64,000 nucleotides of DNA from Humulus lupulus (Eukaryota > Streptophyta > Magnoliopsida > Rosales > Cannabaceae): the NCBI RefSeq assembly GCF_963169125.1, contig NC_084793.1, positions 212,996,652 to 213,060,651 of the forward strand, written 5' to 3'. The notes under the pieces were generated by a model that was given only the letters and a program-made list of their open reading frames with translations, was not told where the DNA came from and did no database searches. The stretch's first letter is position 1; every line of letters starts with the position of its first letter. Both the position numbers and the translations under genes were made by a program. Positions 32,967 to 45,516 of this stretch are shown piece after piece.

Positions 32967-33754
32967 TGTAACATCCCAAAAATTCCTAATAAGGGTTAGT
33001 GCCTTTATTAGGGGGCTAGAAGGGAAATATTGGGCTATTATGTGAATTTAATTGATTAATTATGTAATTATGTGAAAGGGTTATATTATAATATGACTGA
33101 TTGTGCATGCTTACATGTATTAAATGTGCTTATAGGCATGTTTCTGTTAAGAATGACATTTTTGTAATTTTAAACCATTAGGGGTAAATCCGTAATTATA
33201 TTTGTTATATGTTGAGCCCACATGGTTATGTGGGTATATTTGAGATATTCGACAAGAGCTGGTCCTTTCGAACAAGATAGTGATTTAGTCACAACGGGGA
33301 ATTTATACCCGGCTCGGGGCGAGCCAAGGGGTATTTTTGTGATCTAGAGAGTCACCGAGACTCATTGTAACGTTTGTAAAATTTTGGGAAAAATAGCAAT
33401 GTCCTAGGTTTAGCAGAATTATTTGGGGGGGTATATAGCGGGATTAGAGAGTGAAAATGACATTTTTACCCTTATGGGGTGTTGAGAGAGAATTAGGTTA
33501 AGTGGGGGTATTTTGGTCATTTGGGACCGTTCATATATAAGGGTTCGGTTGAGTTCATTAACTCATAAAACACTCAAGTCTCACTCTCGTTCACTCTCTC
33601 TCGTTCACTCTTCACGCTCGTTAGCATTTTCGAAGGAAGCTCGAGTTTTAGAGCTCGGATTCAAGCAAGGTTAGAGTCATAACGATTCTAGGGAAGATTA
33701 GAAGCTTGATAGCCTGGGAGTATAGATGGAAACAAATTTATTAGAGGTAATTCA
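32967..33754 (+). repeat. Truncated gypsy-type LTR
   Basis: It starts TGTAACATCCC within gene C and resembles the other TGTAA-starting LTRs in the window in style (TCGGGG words, CACAACGGGG, and a transcribed leader with CTCTC repeats at about 33575-33605). It is cut at 33755 by the 5' LTR of copia-2. TATATAAGGG near 33534 could be its TATA box. Neither its right end nor a target duplication survives. Confidence 0.55.
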
Positions 33755-34336
33755 TGTTAGGAGTATGTCCTAAAAGCATGTAAAAGATATTTATTATTTC
33801 AATGAATAAATAAATGCAATGGTCTATTATTGTTATATTTAGATTATTAAATTATTGTTTGAATAATTTTTGTAAATATCAGAAAAATTCCATATTCATT
33901 ATTGAGGATGTGATCTTGTATTAGTACGGGAGAATTAAGATCACATGAATGAATAAAAATAGTCAACAACAAATTGAAGTTATGGAATTCTTTAATTGGG
34001 GTTGTAAGTACGGTTTACTGAGTATCATATTGATACAAATAATCTAGATTCGGATTATTGATGTGGTAAGACATCTCGGTAAAAGTGCTTTATATAATAT
34101 GATTATATATGACAGGGACCAATATGAATAAAAGTCTTTATCCAAAAACCATTTAATAATAAAGATTTGTAATTCATATCATAACTGATGATCATTTATA
34201 GATCAACCTAAATCCTGAGTGTTCATGAACTCATGTTTATGTTTATTAAATCTTTTGATTCATTCGTTAAGGTCTCTTCATAAAATGAGGCTAATGACTT
34301 TTGTTTTGGAGATTTAATATCATGGATGGCTGAGAA
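33755..34336 (+). repeat. Copia-2 5' LTR, only the first 582 bp recognisable
   Basis: It starts TGTTAGGAGTATGTCC and follows the 3' LTR closely to GGATGGCTG, then diverges abruptly into a T-rich tract. The rest of the 1.8-kb LTR is missing or replaced. Confidence 0.85.
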
Positions 34337-35851
34337 TTTTTTTTATTTTTCTAAAATTAATCTGTTATTTTTAAAAAAAAATATTGTTAGAAATTTGATA
34401 TTTAAATAATGAGATAATTTTGTTATCCTAATAAACTTTTTTGAATATCTTATTTTAAAATTTATTTTTTTAAAAATAACAGATTTTAATGAAATTTAAT
34501 TTCTGTTTTAATTAAAAGTTGTTTTAATTAGTGGAAAATAAAATTATGATTATTTAAAAGTTTTGTTTCAATTAATTAAGATAATTAGAAAATTGTTTTC
34601 TTATTATTATTCTGGACCAACAACACATATCCTACCAAAAGTAATGTGAAGAAGCCCGATGGAGATCAAGACGTTTTTTTATTTTATTTTAATTTTATAA
34701 AGAGGTTGTAAAATTAGAAATACCCAAAAGCACACAGTTCAACATTTATTGTTTATTTATTTAAATAATTGTTTTCATGTGATTGATAACGTGTTCATGC
34801 ATTTTGTGCCATACATAAAAAACCCACACAGTCATTATCATGCATCTCATTGGTAAAAACATGATTATTAGGATTGTCCTATATGTTTATATAATTTGTT
34901 TTGTGAAACCAATTGCATATAAATTACTTAGTTTTATTCTTTGTAAACTTGGTAAAATATCACACCGTTTTTTTAAGTCTTTATGACTTAATTTCTTTAA
35001 ACCAACTTTATTTTAAAATTGTTTTTTAGTAAAGTTTAGATGAATATAATTGGCAATTTAAAATTGGATATGGACCTAGAAACTTGCTTTCTTACCAATT
35101 TTAAGTATATTCATAAAGTTTAAAGAATCTATAACTAATTTGGAATTAATTAGGTTAAAACACTTATTTAAAAATAGTGAGTGGGAGAGGGTTGATAACT
35201 CAACATAACCCACAGTCTCCATTAGTAATATAACATTGTGAGATATGAATAGCACCTCGCGACGACTTTGCTTCCATCCCCCTAAGGAAGGTGTCTATAC
35301 ATGTCAATAGCAAGGTTATATTTCTTACACAGATAGGAACTAATGATGTATTTTAGGTTTGACTGACCCTAAGGCGGCATGTCCTAAGTTTAGTCATGAA
35401 CTCCCAAATAATGGGTTACACTCACAAAGTTATGATTAAGCTTTTGCAGTGGATAATCATAACTTGACCAAACTAAGCGGTACTTTAAAGTTTAAAAGAT
35501 AAAATAATGAGTTATTTTAAGTTTTAAACAATAAAGATAAGAATGTCTTATAAATTCTCTAAGATTAATTTGACCGACCCTAAGGCGGCACTTTAATTGT
35601 TAGAAAGTTTTATCGTGGAAATTAAACTTTATTTTATGTGTTTTAATTGTGCTCATGAATCACGTTTAATTTATGAAACTTTGATATTTATTTTTCTAAA
35701 TATAATAATATTTGTAATTATTTATTTATTCCCAGCAAAAATTTCTACTTGTGAATTACACATTGATGCTTTTCTCAAATCCTTGGTTTTTGAACCTAAA
35801 AATATGCAACACTGGTTTTGAGGCATGTGGACCATTTTTTCTTATAAAAAG
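34337..35851. other. AT-rich stretch between 5' LTR fragment and gag of copia-2, with a palindrome
   Basis: No gene is visible. Near the left junction is an inverted repeat: TCTGTTATTTTTAAAAAAAA at 34361-34380 and its near-perfect complement at about 34464-34483, separated by about 83 bp. The word GACCCTAAGGCGGCA occurs twice, at about 35377 and 35577. No standard TGGTATCAGAGC primer site is seen. Confidence 0.45.
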
Positions 35852-36280
35852 ATGATGTCAACTATCTATAACAAACCTCCAACAGAACCACCTTTGGCTA
35901 CTAGCTATGAGGCAGAAGAAAAATATGCAAATTAGATGAAATTTGATCGGTTGGCACGTTAATGCATGCTTTCAACCATGCCTGACGAAACAAAGGGAAA
36001 ATATATACACTATGACTCAGCACATGAGATGTGGCAAGCAATGACAGAGGAAGTCTTTGCTGAGTGTCATCGTTCATATCAAACGAAAAAGGTAAATAAG
36101 ATTTTCATATATTTTTCAACTTTGAATAATAGATTAAAATACTTTTAATATCATGTTCAAATTTTTGGATAACAGATTCAAAAATATATGCCACTAATCT
36201 ATTTTTCTTTTGTTTTTCCTTTACAGAATCAGAACCCTGAAAAGGAGGAAGAGGCTAATGAGGATTTTGATAGCGAGTAA
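35852..36280 (+). pseudogene. Copia-2 gag start joined to an exon-like tail
   Basis: ATG 35852 opens MMSTIYNKPPTEPPLATSYE, followed by a gag-like HEMWQAMTE with two stops. From about 36052 the reading EVFAECHRSYQTKK is not typical of copia gag. It is followed by a GT...CTTTACAG intron-like gap (36093-36226) and an acidic tail EKEEEANEDFDSE with stop TAA near 36280. The tail may come from a captured or inserted gene; I do not recognise it. Confidence 0.4.
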
Positions 36281-36640
36281 AGAGCTGGAGGAGTTGGAGA
36301 GTAGTTTTATTTAGTAATTTTATTATTAGTTGAATGATTTAAATTTCTTTATTTTGTTTTAGAAATTTTAGATTTCTTTAAACAAAGAAAACTACAGTCT
36401 AGAAATTTAGTTTATTATTAGTAATTTTAATTATTAATGTTTGGAAACTTATTTCTATTTTTTGCATAACATTTATTTCTTTTATTAATAAAGTAGTTAT
36501 TATTTGAAGAAATTATCTATTTACTTGTTATGCAAATGCTTTGGGATAAACAAAATTTACATACTTATAATGAATGACAATTTTTTTATAATTCTGAATT
36601 ATTTAAAACAGCTAATCCTAGATCTATTAAACGATAAAAG
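36281..36640. other. AT-rich spacer without a recognisable gene
   Basis: The remainder of gag and the protease of copia-2 would be expected here, but nothing recognisable is present. TTTAGAAATTTTAGATTTCT and its partial inverse give weak hairpin potential. Confidence 0.35.
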
Positions 36641-37540
36641 ACTGATTCCAATAGTGAAACATACTGTGGCACTGGAGATTGGGCCATATTGGTCTAGACA
36701 GAATAAATAGGCTCGTAAAGGATGGTCCTTTAAGATAAATATCTATTGGATCTCTCCCTGTTTGTGAATCCTGTCTAGAAAGCAAAAGGACCAAGAGACC
36801 TTTCTGTGCTAAAGGTTCAAGAGCCACAGAACCACTTCAGCTAGTACATACGGATGTTTGCGGTCCACTTAATGTACAGGCAAGAGGAGGTTATGAATAT
36901 TTCATCACTTTCATTGACGATTATTCAAGATATGGTTGCCTATACTTAATTCAAAGAAAATCTGAAACTTTTAGAAAGTTCAAAGAATTTCAAGCAGAGG
37001 CTAAAAAGCAATTAGGTAAATCACTAAAAGCACTTCGATCTAATCGAGGAGGAGAGTACTTGGATTTTGAATTCGAGGACCATATGCGTGAGCATGGCAT
37101 TCAATCCCAACTCACTGCACCTGGAACACAAAAACAAAATGGTGTTTCACAAGGATGGAACATAATGTTATTAGATATGGTTAGATCAATGATGAGTTTC
37201 TCATCATTACCACTGTCATTCTAGGGCTACACGATTCAATGTGTTCTAAACATATTGAATGTTGTTCCATCTAAGTCTATCCAAAAGACACCCATATATT
37301 ATGGAATGGTTGTAAACCTAGTTTACATCATTTTTTAATTTGGCGGTGTCCTGCACACATGCTTAAAGGGAAGACTGGGAAGTTGAAATCACGCTCTGAA
37401 GTGTGCATGTTTGTGGGATATTTCAAAGAGACTAGAGGTGGAATTTTCCATAGTCCAAAAGAAAATAAAACATTTATATCGACAAATGCAACTTTTCTTG
37501 AATATGACTATGCTAATAACCACACCTTGCAGTAAGGTTG
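36640..37540 (+). pseudogene. Copia-2 pre-integrase and integrase
   Basis: The zinc-finger region reads GSLPVCESCLESKRTKRPF, then VHTDVCGPLNVQARGGYEYF (first Asp), ALRSNRGGEYLDFEFEDH (where the second catalytic residue is normally Asp, Asn is read), and GTQKQNGVSQGWN, where Gln stands in the position usually held by the final Glu. Downstream GKTGKLKSRSEVCMFVGYF is the conserved tail. Stops near 36706 and 37222 occur. The altered acidic residues indicate an inactive enzyme. Confidence 0.75.
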
Positions 37541-39235
37541 TTCTGGAAGAGATGGTCTCAAATGAAGTTGCAAAGTCACTAGCAACAACTAATGATAAAA
37601 CAACCAAAGAAACCACGATTCTTGAAAAGGAAAAACCAGTGCAACGTCGTAGTGGGAGGATTGTGAGACAACCTATTCGCTACGAACATGAGGCCCGCGT
37701 TCTTGTATCAGATACTGAAAAAGACGATCCATTGAATTTTAAAGAAGCAATGGAAGACCCTGATGTTGATAAGTTGTAAGCTTCCATGAATCAAGAAATG
37801 GAATCAATGTATTCCAATTCTGTCTGGGAACTTATAGATCTGTCTAACAATGTTAAAGCCATTGGATGTAAATGGATCTACAAGAAGAAAAAGGGTGCAG
37901 ATGGTAATGTAGAGACTTATAAAGCAAGGCTTGGGGCCAAAGGCTACACACATAGAGAAGGTGTATATTATGAAGAAACATTTTCTCATGTAGTCATGCT
38001 TAAGTCCATTCACATACTTTTATCCATAGCTGTCATCTATGATTACGAGATCTGGCAAATGGACGTCAAGACAGCCTTTCTAAATGGCCAACTTGATGAA
38101 ACCATATATATGGAACAACCAGAAGGGTTTATTAAGAAGGATCAAGATCAAAAGGTATGCAAGTTGTTGAAATCCATATATGGATTGAAACAAGCATCAA
38201 GATCTTGGAACTTAACATTTGATGAAACTAAGTTTTCTTAGTTCTTTACGTTGATGATATCCTACTCATTGGGAATGATGTAGAGACATTATCAAATGTA
38301 AAGAAATGGTTGGCTGACAAATTCCAAATGAAAGATTTGGGAGAAGCGAGCTATGTTCTAGGCATTAAAATTCTAAGAGATAGAAAGAACATGCTCTTGG
38401 CACTTTCACAAGCAAATTATATTGATAAAGTGCTTGAAAGATTCTCTATGGAAAATTCCAAAAAGGGTCAATTGTCGACCAGACATGGAATTACTCTTTG
38501 CAAAGATCAGTGTCCAAAGACACCACAAGAGCAAGATGACATGAGAAAGTATCCCTATGCATCAGTTGTAGGGAGCCTAATGTATGCAATGTTATGTACT
38601 AGACCTGACATATGTTATGCAGTAGGAATTGTCAATCGTTATCAGTCAAATCCAGGTTCGGAACACTGGATTGTGGTGAAACATATTCTTAAGTATCTCA
38701 GGAGAACGAGGAACTATATGCTAGTATATTCGGGTAGTGACCTTGAACCTACTGGATACACTGACTCGGATTTTCAATCAGACAAAGATAGTAGAAAATC
38801 TACTTCTGGGTCAGTATTCACTCTTGGTGGTGGAGCAGTTGTCTATAGAAGCATTAAGCAATCCAGTATAGCTGATTCAACCATGGAAGCTGAATACATA
38901 GCAGCTTGTGAAGCAGCTAAAGAAGCAGTTTGGCTGAAAAATTTCTACATGGATCTGGAAGTGGTTCCAGAAGTAGAGAAACCACTTGTTCTTTACAATG
39001 ACAACAGTGAAGCAATGACTAATTTTAAAGAACTAAGAAACCACAAGAGGGGAAAGCAAATAGAGTGAAAATACCACTTAGTCAGAGAAATCGTACATAG
39101 AGGAGATGTGTTCGTTTTGAAAATCGCATCAGAACACAACCTGGCAGACCCATTTACGAAGACGCTTCCTGCAAAACAATTCGAGGGTCATGTACGTAAT
39201 ATGGGATGGAGAGAAATGCCTTACTTGGTTTAAGT
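37541..39235 (+). pseudogene. Copia-2 reverse transcriptase and RNase H
   Basis: RT blocks are IGCKWIYKKKKGADGNVETY, WQMDVKTAFLNGQLDETIYM and LLKSIYGLKQASRSW; then about 35 codons are missing near 38220, after which VLYVDDILLIGND carries the intact active-site box in another frame. Connection and RNase H follow: DLGEASYVLGIKIL, GSLMYAMLCTRPDICYAVG, YTDSDFQSDKDSRKSTSG, ADSTMEAEYIAACEAAKEAV, and SEHNLADPFTKTLP ending near 39230. Stops at 37777, 38239 and 39066 break it. A polypurine tract AAGTGGGAGAT precedes the 3' LTR. Confidence 0.85.
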
Positions 39236-39248
39236 ACAAGTGGGAGAT

Positions 39249-41076
39249 TGTTAGAAGTGTGTCCTAAAAGCATGTAAAAGACATTTATTATTTCAATGAA
39301 TAAATAAATACAATAGTCTATTATTGTTATATTTAGATTATTAAATTATTGTTTGAATAATTTTTGTAAATATCAGAAAAATTTCATATTCATTATTGAG
39401 GATGTGATCTTGTATTAGTACGAGAGAATTAAGATCACATGAATGAATAAAAATAGTCAACAACAAATTGAAGTTATGGAATTCTTTAATTGGGGTTGTA
39501 AGTACGGTTTACTAAGTATCATGATGATACAAATAATCTAGATTCGGATTATTGATGTGGTAAGACATCTCGGTAAATGTGCTTTATATAATATGATTAT
39601 ATATGATAGGGACCGATATGAATAAAAGTCTTTATCCAAAAACCATTTAATAATAAAGATTTGTAATTCATATCATAACTTATGATCATTTATAGATCAA
39701 CCTAAATCCTGAGTGTTCATGAACTCTTGTTTATGTTTATTAAATCTTTTGATTCATTCATTAAGGTCTCTTCATAGAATGAGGCTAATGACTTTTGTTT
39801 TGGAGATTTAAAATCATGGATGGCTGGGAACATGTATCAACAATACATAATCTAATATTTCCTAACTGATCGTATATTGGTTCCCTTAAGGGTTAATTCT
39901 GGAACTGAATGATTTTGAGCTCAAATCTATAATTAGATTATAGATTAATTATTCACTAGTGAATTAATGGTACTTAAGGAATAAGAAGTAAATTAGAAAG
40001 GTAAAATGATAATTCTCCCATTCTAATTTATGAACTAATTAATTAGAGGGTTGAACTATTGTAAGATGGTTATATCAATGTACAACTTAAAATAAGATTT
40101 CTGTAAAAGTATATCTATAACATAAAGAGTTCAATTTTGAATTTATAGTGGAGAAATATCAGAATTAATAAATTAACTATAATGATTAAAGAGTTTAATT
40201 ATTTATTTTTAATTTATTGGAGCTTAATGTTATAGGTCCATGGTCCCTGAAATGGCTTAAACAAACAATGACAAAGATAAATACAAAAATGGGCAAAAGG
40301 ACTTATTTGATAAGTAAAATATTTTTCTATGCACTAAACATAATTATGTGTAATTAATTAATTATTTGATTTAACAAAAATATAATTAATTTTGAATTAA
40401 TTTATTTTGGGATTTTTTGGTATTAAAATAATGATGAAAATTGGGAAAAATCACATGCCCTCCCTGACATGAGGTGGGTGTGTAGCACAGTGCACAATCA
40501 CTGTGCTACACGCACAAGAAGGTTCTAGAAGAATCTTGGTTCAACAATTTTAGTTATTTAAATATTAAATATAATAAGGAGATATTTTAATATGATTAAA
40601 ATATTATTACTTAAACAAAAATCTGATAACTAATTAGTTAATTTTAAATTGTTTAAAATAACTAATATTATTTGTTTTTAATATATTAGATATATTAAAT
40701 ATAGGAGATCAGTTTTTCAGAGCGATACTTTTCAGTGATAGAAAACATATCGTGAAATCTCCCAGAGAGAAATAGAACAGTGCTACAAGCATATGTCATT
40801 ATTCTTCACAAAGTTAGGTCCAAACTTTATCAGATCTCATGTGTTGAGAACATCTGATAAATAGATCTTGCCTATTATTTTGTAGAACGAGCCCACACTC
40901 GTTCTTTGTGTGTTGAGAACACTTTGGAAGATCCTGGTGTGAGATCTCAAGGATTTTTGCTGTACAAAAAGATAGCAGCAAGGAAGGACTTGAGGTAATT
41001 TTCTATTCATCTTGTTGATTCAATATATATGTATGTGAAGAAGTAGATCCAGAAATCTTGTGGGGTTAAATTAACA
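39249..41076 (+). repeat. Copia-2 3' LTR (1828 bp)
   Basis: It starts TGTTAGAAG after the polypurine tract and ends TTAACA at 41076, giving a TGTTA/TAACA inverted terminus. The next base continues the chromovirus integrase reading on the minus strand. A second-half leader with CACAAAGTTAGG and GATCTCATGTGTTGAGAAC fits a transcribed LTR region. Confidence 0.75.
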
Positions 41077-43501
41077 ATTTTGATTGTTGTTCCGCTGGAT
41101 CTTCATAATACGGTTTGAGGTTGCTGACGTGCAAGACCGGGTGTATCTTCATCCATTCTGGTAAGCTGACTTTGTAGGAGGTTAGGCCCACTTTCGAGAT
41201 GACTAGAACAGGACCCTCGTATTTGCAGAAGAGTCTGATGTCCTTATTCCCTCAGAATCTCAGTTGTTCGGGCCTCATCTTGATCATTACTAAGTCGCCT
41301 GCTTTGAATTCCAGCGATCGTCTTTTCTGATCTGCCCATTTCTTCATTCTCTTTGATGCCTTCTCCAGATAGGCTCGGGCAATCTCGGTGGTTTTCTTCC
41401 AGTCTTTCATAAAATTAAAGGCTATCGGATTTCTTCCTCGATATTCATCCACTGTGTGGGGTAATAGTGGTTGCTGGCCGTTGACAACTTCAAAAGTGCT
41501 CTTGTTTGACGAAGAACTCTTCTGAGAGTTGAAGCAAAATTGAGCTACGTCTAGTAGTTGCGGCCAATTCTTTTGGTTGGCGCTGACAAAATGCCGCAAG
41601 TACTCTTCCAGCATCCCATTGAATCTTTTAGTCTGTCCATTTTTTTGAGGATGGTAGCTCGAGGAAATGTTTAGTTGTGACCCCAAAAGGTTGAATCACT
41701 CGGACCAAAAGCTACCTGTGAATCTTCCATCTCGGTCACTAACTATATTCTGGGGTACTCCCCAATACTTAACAACATACTTAAAGAAGAGTCTGGTTGT
41801 CTCTTCTGCCGAGCAATACTTCGACACCGGTATGAAGGTTGCATACTTTGAAAATTTGTCCATGATCACTAAGATCACACTCAAGTCTCCTGTCTTCGGT
41901 AGACTAGTAATGAAGTCAAGCGACACACTCTCCCATGGTCGGCTTGGGACTGACAAAGGTTCTAACAACCCTAGCGTCTTGTGTCTCTCCACTTTGTCTT
42001 GCTAGTAGGTGAGATAGGTCTTGGTATACTCCACGATATCGTCGCGCATTTGTGGCTAGTAGTACCCCTGCTTCAACAGGGCATGTGTTCTCTGCCACCT
42101 GGATGACCTGCCCACAAGGTGTTGTGATACTCACTCATTAGTGTCCTCCGCAAATCTCCCATCTTTGGAACATATAAGTGTTATATTATTTTATAATATA
42201 ATGTAAAATTATATTATATTATAATATATTGTTTTAGATTAAATAAATGTGACAAAGTGTGTCACATATTGCATATAATAGAGAGTTACAATATTTAGAT
42301 ATATGAGATATATCCAAATAATGTAACATATTTGGTGTTACAAATTTGTAACTTCCAAATATTACCATTTATTGTGTAAAATTGTTGTTACACAATATTG
42401 AGATGAATTTCATAAAGCCAAATGTGACATGGCTGTTAAAGATATGATTTTAACCCCAATAATGTGTTTTGGGAGTTACAAAATCATTTGGGAGGGTTTG
42501 GAACCGTTTGGAAAAACAGCACAATTTTTTGTGCTGAAATTGGTCAGTGGCCGCGGCCACCAACATTCAGTGGCCGCAGCCTGTGGGACAAAGACCAGTG
42601 GCCACCATTGTCTCTGGCTGCGGCCACAGGCCAAAAAACTGACCAATTTTCAATTTTTTCAATATTTGTTGAACGGCTCAAAAAACCCAAATAACTCCCA
42701 AATCTCTTTTTTAATTCCATATTAATCCAATTAAACATTGGTAACAGCCATGGGGGTTGGTGGAATTTGAAATTCAAAGGGTGTCTCTAAACTCTATAAA
42801 TAGGAGTCTATAGCTCACTTGTAAGACACAACATTTCTATCCACTAGAGCACTTGGCTAGAAACACCTTGAGGCTTGATAATTCTAGAAAGCTTTTCCAA
42901 TATCTGAGAGAGATCCCTTAGTGCTTGAGTTAGGGGGAAATAAGCTTTTGGACAAAGGTTTTAAACCTTGTTCAAGTTGGTGATCCCCAATCCTCTTCAC
43001 TTAGGTTGTGTAAGTGAAAGTTTGATTGTGTTTCTGTTCTTCTTTTTATTCTATTGCTTTTCTTCTTATTCTCTTGTTCTATTTACTTGTATATTTTGTT
43101 TAAGAGTTGTAATTTTTTCATTTGGTCTAAACACTTTATTTTACTTGTAATCTTTTGCTTAGAGTTGTATTCTCACTATTCTCTCCTTCATCATCATCTT
43201 CTTCCTTTCTTTAGTTTATTTGTATTTTCAGTTATAGAGTTGTAACCTTATTTAATCAATCTATATTTACTTGTAATATTATTGCATAGAGTTGTAATAT
43301 TATAATCTTTTCCATTGAGGAAAAACAATATTTTCCTAACAATAAGCGGCCACCCTTGGCCCACAAAAGAACGTCTTCCACCCAAAACTGGCGAGTATTT
43401 CCCTCTTTTGTGAGATTTATGATGGTCTTCACCATTGGGTCTTTCACTAGGTTTTCCTTAATGCGCTCACGGATGGGAGTAGTCACCCCGCTAGCCGACA
43501 T
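41077..43501 (-). pseudogene. Chromovirus-like integrase, split by a solo LTR
   Basis: The N-terminal piece (43347-43501) reads FWVEDVLLWAKGGRL and continues after the 42179-43341 insert at VPKMGDLRRTLMSEYHNTLW, with the zinc-binding His residues in AGHPGGREH. The core has SVSLDFITSLP (first Asp), VSDRDGRFTGSFW (second Asp) and SSYHPQKNGQTKRFNGMLEE (final acidic position read as Lys in QTKR, where Glu is usual). The tail KAGDLVMIKMRPEQLRF leads to EWMKIHPVLHVSNLKPYYED, then stops at the copia junction. A stop near 41245 and others near 42006 and 42060 occur. Confidence 0.8.
42179..43341 (+). mobile_element. Solo LTR (1163 bp, probably copia type) with ATAAG target duplication
   Basis: It begins TGTTATATT, ends CCTAACA and is flanked by ATAAG at 42174-42178 and 43342-43346. 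A TATA box TATAAATAG at 42795-42803 on the plus strand sets the orientation, with a leader of about 540 bp after it. No internal coding region is present, hence a solo LTR. It splits the chromovirus integrase in an unambiguous way. Confidence 0.9.
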
Positions 43502-43506
43502 ATTTG

Positions 43507-44790
43507 CTAGAATTTTAGAGCCGCTAACTCAGCCTTGCGACTCAAGGCATCAGCTGCTTGGTTTAGACGGCCCGCCTTGTATTCGAAATGAAAGTCAAAC
43601 TCTGCTATGAACTCCTGCCATCTTGCTTGCTTAGGGGTAAGCTTTGGCTGGGTGAGGAAATGACTCACCGCGACATTTTTTGTTTTCACCACAAACTTCG
43701 ACCCCAAGAAATAGTGCCTCCACACTCGTAGACAATGAATTACTTCGAGAAGCTCCTTCTCTTGTGTAGTGTTCCGCCTCTCTACCTCTGTAAGTTTGCG
43801 GCTTTCATAAGTTACGGGGTGGCCCTCTTGTACAAGTACTCCTCCCAAAGCATAATCAGACGCATCTGTCTGTACTTCAAAGGGTTTACTAACATCTGGT
43901 AAGGCAAGGACAAGATCTTGCATCATGGCTTCCTCCAGACTCTCAAATGCTTCGACACACCTATTGGTCCACGTCCAAGTTACACCCTTCTTCAACAACT
44001 CGGTCAAGGGTGCCGCTCTTCTTGAATAGCCCTCCAAAAATCCTCGATAATAGTTGGCTAAACCAAGGAAAGAGCGTAGTTCTTTCAAATTGGTGGGGGC
44101 CTTCCATTCTTGAATAGCCCGCACCTTCTCTAGATCCATGCGGATCCGACCATGTTTTACAATGTGGCCTAGGAACTTGATTCTCTCTTGCACGAAGGAG
44201 CATTTCTCTCACTTCACATAGAGTTCGTTCATTCTCAATTTCTGAAACACTTGAGCTAAGTGTCGTTGATGTTCTTCTATTGTGGAGCAATAAACAGTAA
44301 TGTCATCCAAGTAGACTACCACGAACTTATCTAGGTACTCATGGAAAACTTGGTTCATCAACGTACAGAATGTGGCTAGTGTGTTTGTCAACCCAAACAG
44401 CACGACTCAAAACTCGAATGCTCCATATTGAGTCACACATGTTGTCTTTGGCTCATCCCCTTCTGCTATCCGCACTTGATAGTAGCCCGATCTCAAATCT
44501 AGTTTTGTAAAGAATTTCTCTCCACTTAACTTGTCGAACAAGTCTACGATCAAGGGGATGGGATATGTATTACGCACTGTCACTTTATTGAGAGCCTGAT
44601 AATCAATACATAGTCTCAAGCTCCCGTTGTGCTTCTTCTGAAATAGCACGGGCACACCAAACGGTGCCTTCGATGGTCTAATGAAGCCTGCCTCTAGTAA
44701 TTCCTTCAACTGCTTCCTCAGTTCTTCTAGTTCAGGGGGCGCCATCCTATAGGCCTCCTTTGTAGGTGGTTTGGCTTCCGGTACCAATTC
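43507..44790 (-). pseudogene. Chromovirus-like reverse transcriptase and RNase H
   Basis: RT blocks: [24 protein letters not shown] start (44787 leftwards), [33 protein letters not shown] and [16 protein letters not shown]; active-site box VVVYLDDITVYC (44209-44403) is intact. RNase H: VQTDASDYALGGVLVQEG, NTTQEKELLEVIHCLRVWRH and YKAGRLNQAADALSRKAE. Stops near 44405 and 44207 divide it into three frames. A single RNase H is followed directly by integrase. Confidence 0.85.
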
Positions 44791-44793
44791 AAT

Positions 44794-45516
44794 CTAGTGA
44801 TCAATCCCTCTTCTAGGTGGTAAGGCTTTGGGGAGTTGATCTGGCATTACATCCCCATACTTCTTCAAGACCATTCGAATCTCTGGTGGAATGACTTCAT
44901 CCGCCGTATCCTTGTATACTGTGGGTAGGATAATATACGTAGGCTTTTGTCTTTTCACGCCCTTCTTCCATTGTAAGGCTGACAACAACTTTGTTTCTGG
45001 GGGCTGCTCCACTTTAGCAGGCACCACTGCAGGTGTCTCTCCTATTATGAGTAGACTTCCTGTAGCTGGGATGGGAATGGCTCCCTTCTCCGTAAGGAAT
45101 TCCATACCCAATATCACATCAAAATCGCCCATTCGCACGACCACCAAGTCAGTTTGCCCCTCCCACGAGTTGATCTTCATGTTCACCTTCTTAGCCACGC
45201 CGGTTGTGGCTAAGGCTTCTGAGTTAACCGCTTTCATGCAGCCATGGTCCTTCTCCCATTTCAGTCCTAGACATTTAGCTTCGATCTCTGAAATGAAGTT
45301 CTGAGTGGCGCCCGTGTCGATCATCACGCTCCCGGCCATTCTACCGTTTAGAGTGGCATCCACATACATTAGTCCTTTTCCAAGGGTCTTCTTCACTTTC
45401 GCACCATGTTTCTTGAGAGCATTTAGCATCCGAAGGGCACCCATATGCGTATATTCCTCCTCCTCCTCTTTGTTTGCTGGTTCCCCTTGGGCAAATGATG
45501 CCTGGAGGGCACTCAT
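44794..45516 (-). pseudogene. Chromovirus-like aspartic protease region
   Basis: A 240-codon open frame holds the catalytic motif VMIDTGATQNFISEIEA and the second block VILGMEFLTEKGAIPIPAT. It continues into the linker upstream of RT (PEIRMVLKKYGDVMPDQLP). A single stop separates it from RT. Confidence 0.8.

Larger units (their letters stand above)
33755..41076 (+). mobile_element. Ty1/copia element copia-2, rearranged
   Basis: A partial 5' LTR, gag remnant, integrase, RT/RNase H, polypurine tract and a full 3' LTR lie in the correct order on the plus strand. The LTRs share their first 582 bp with about 19 differences by eye (near 97% identity). The left flank is a gypsy LTR and the right flank is the interior of a different gypsy element, so no target duplication can exist; rearrangement after insertion is likely. 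Confidence 0.8.

Noticed and set aside
33750..33754. ATTCA as a target duplication for copia-2
   Set aside because: The bases after the 3' LTR are ATTTT, and the two flanks belong to different elements.
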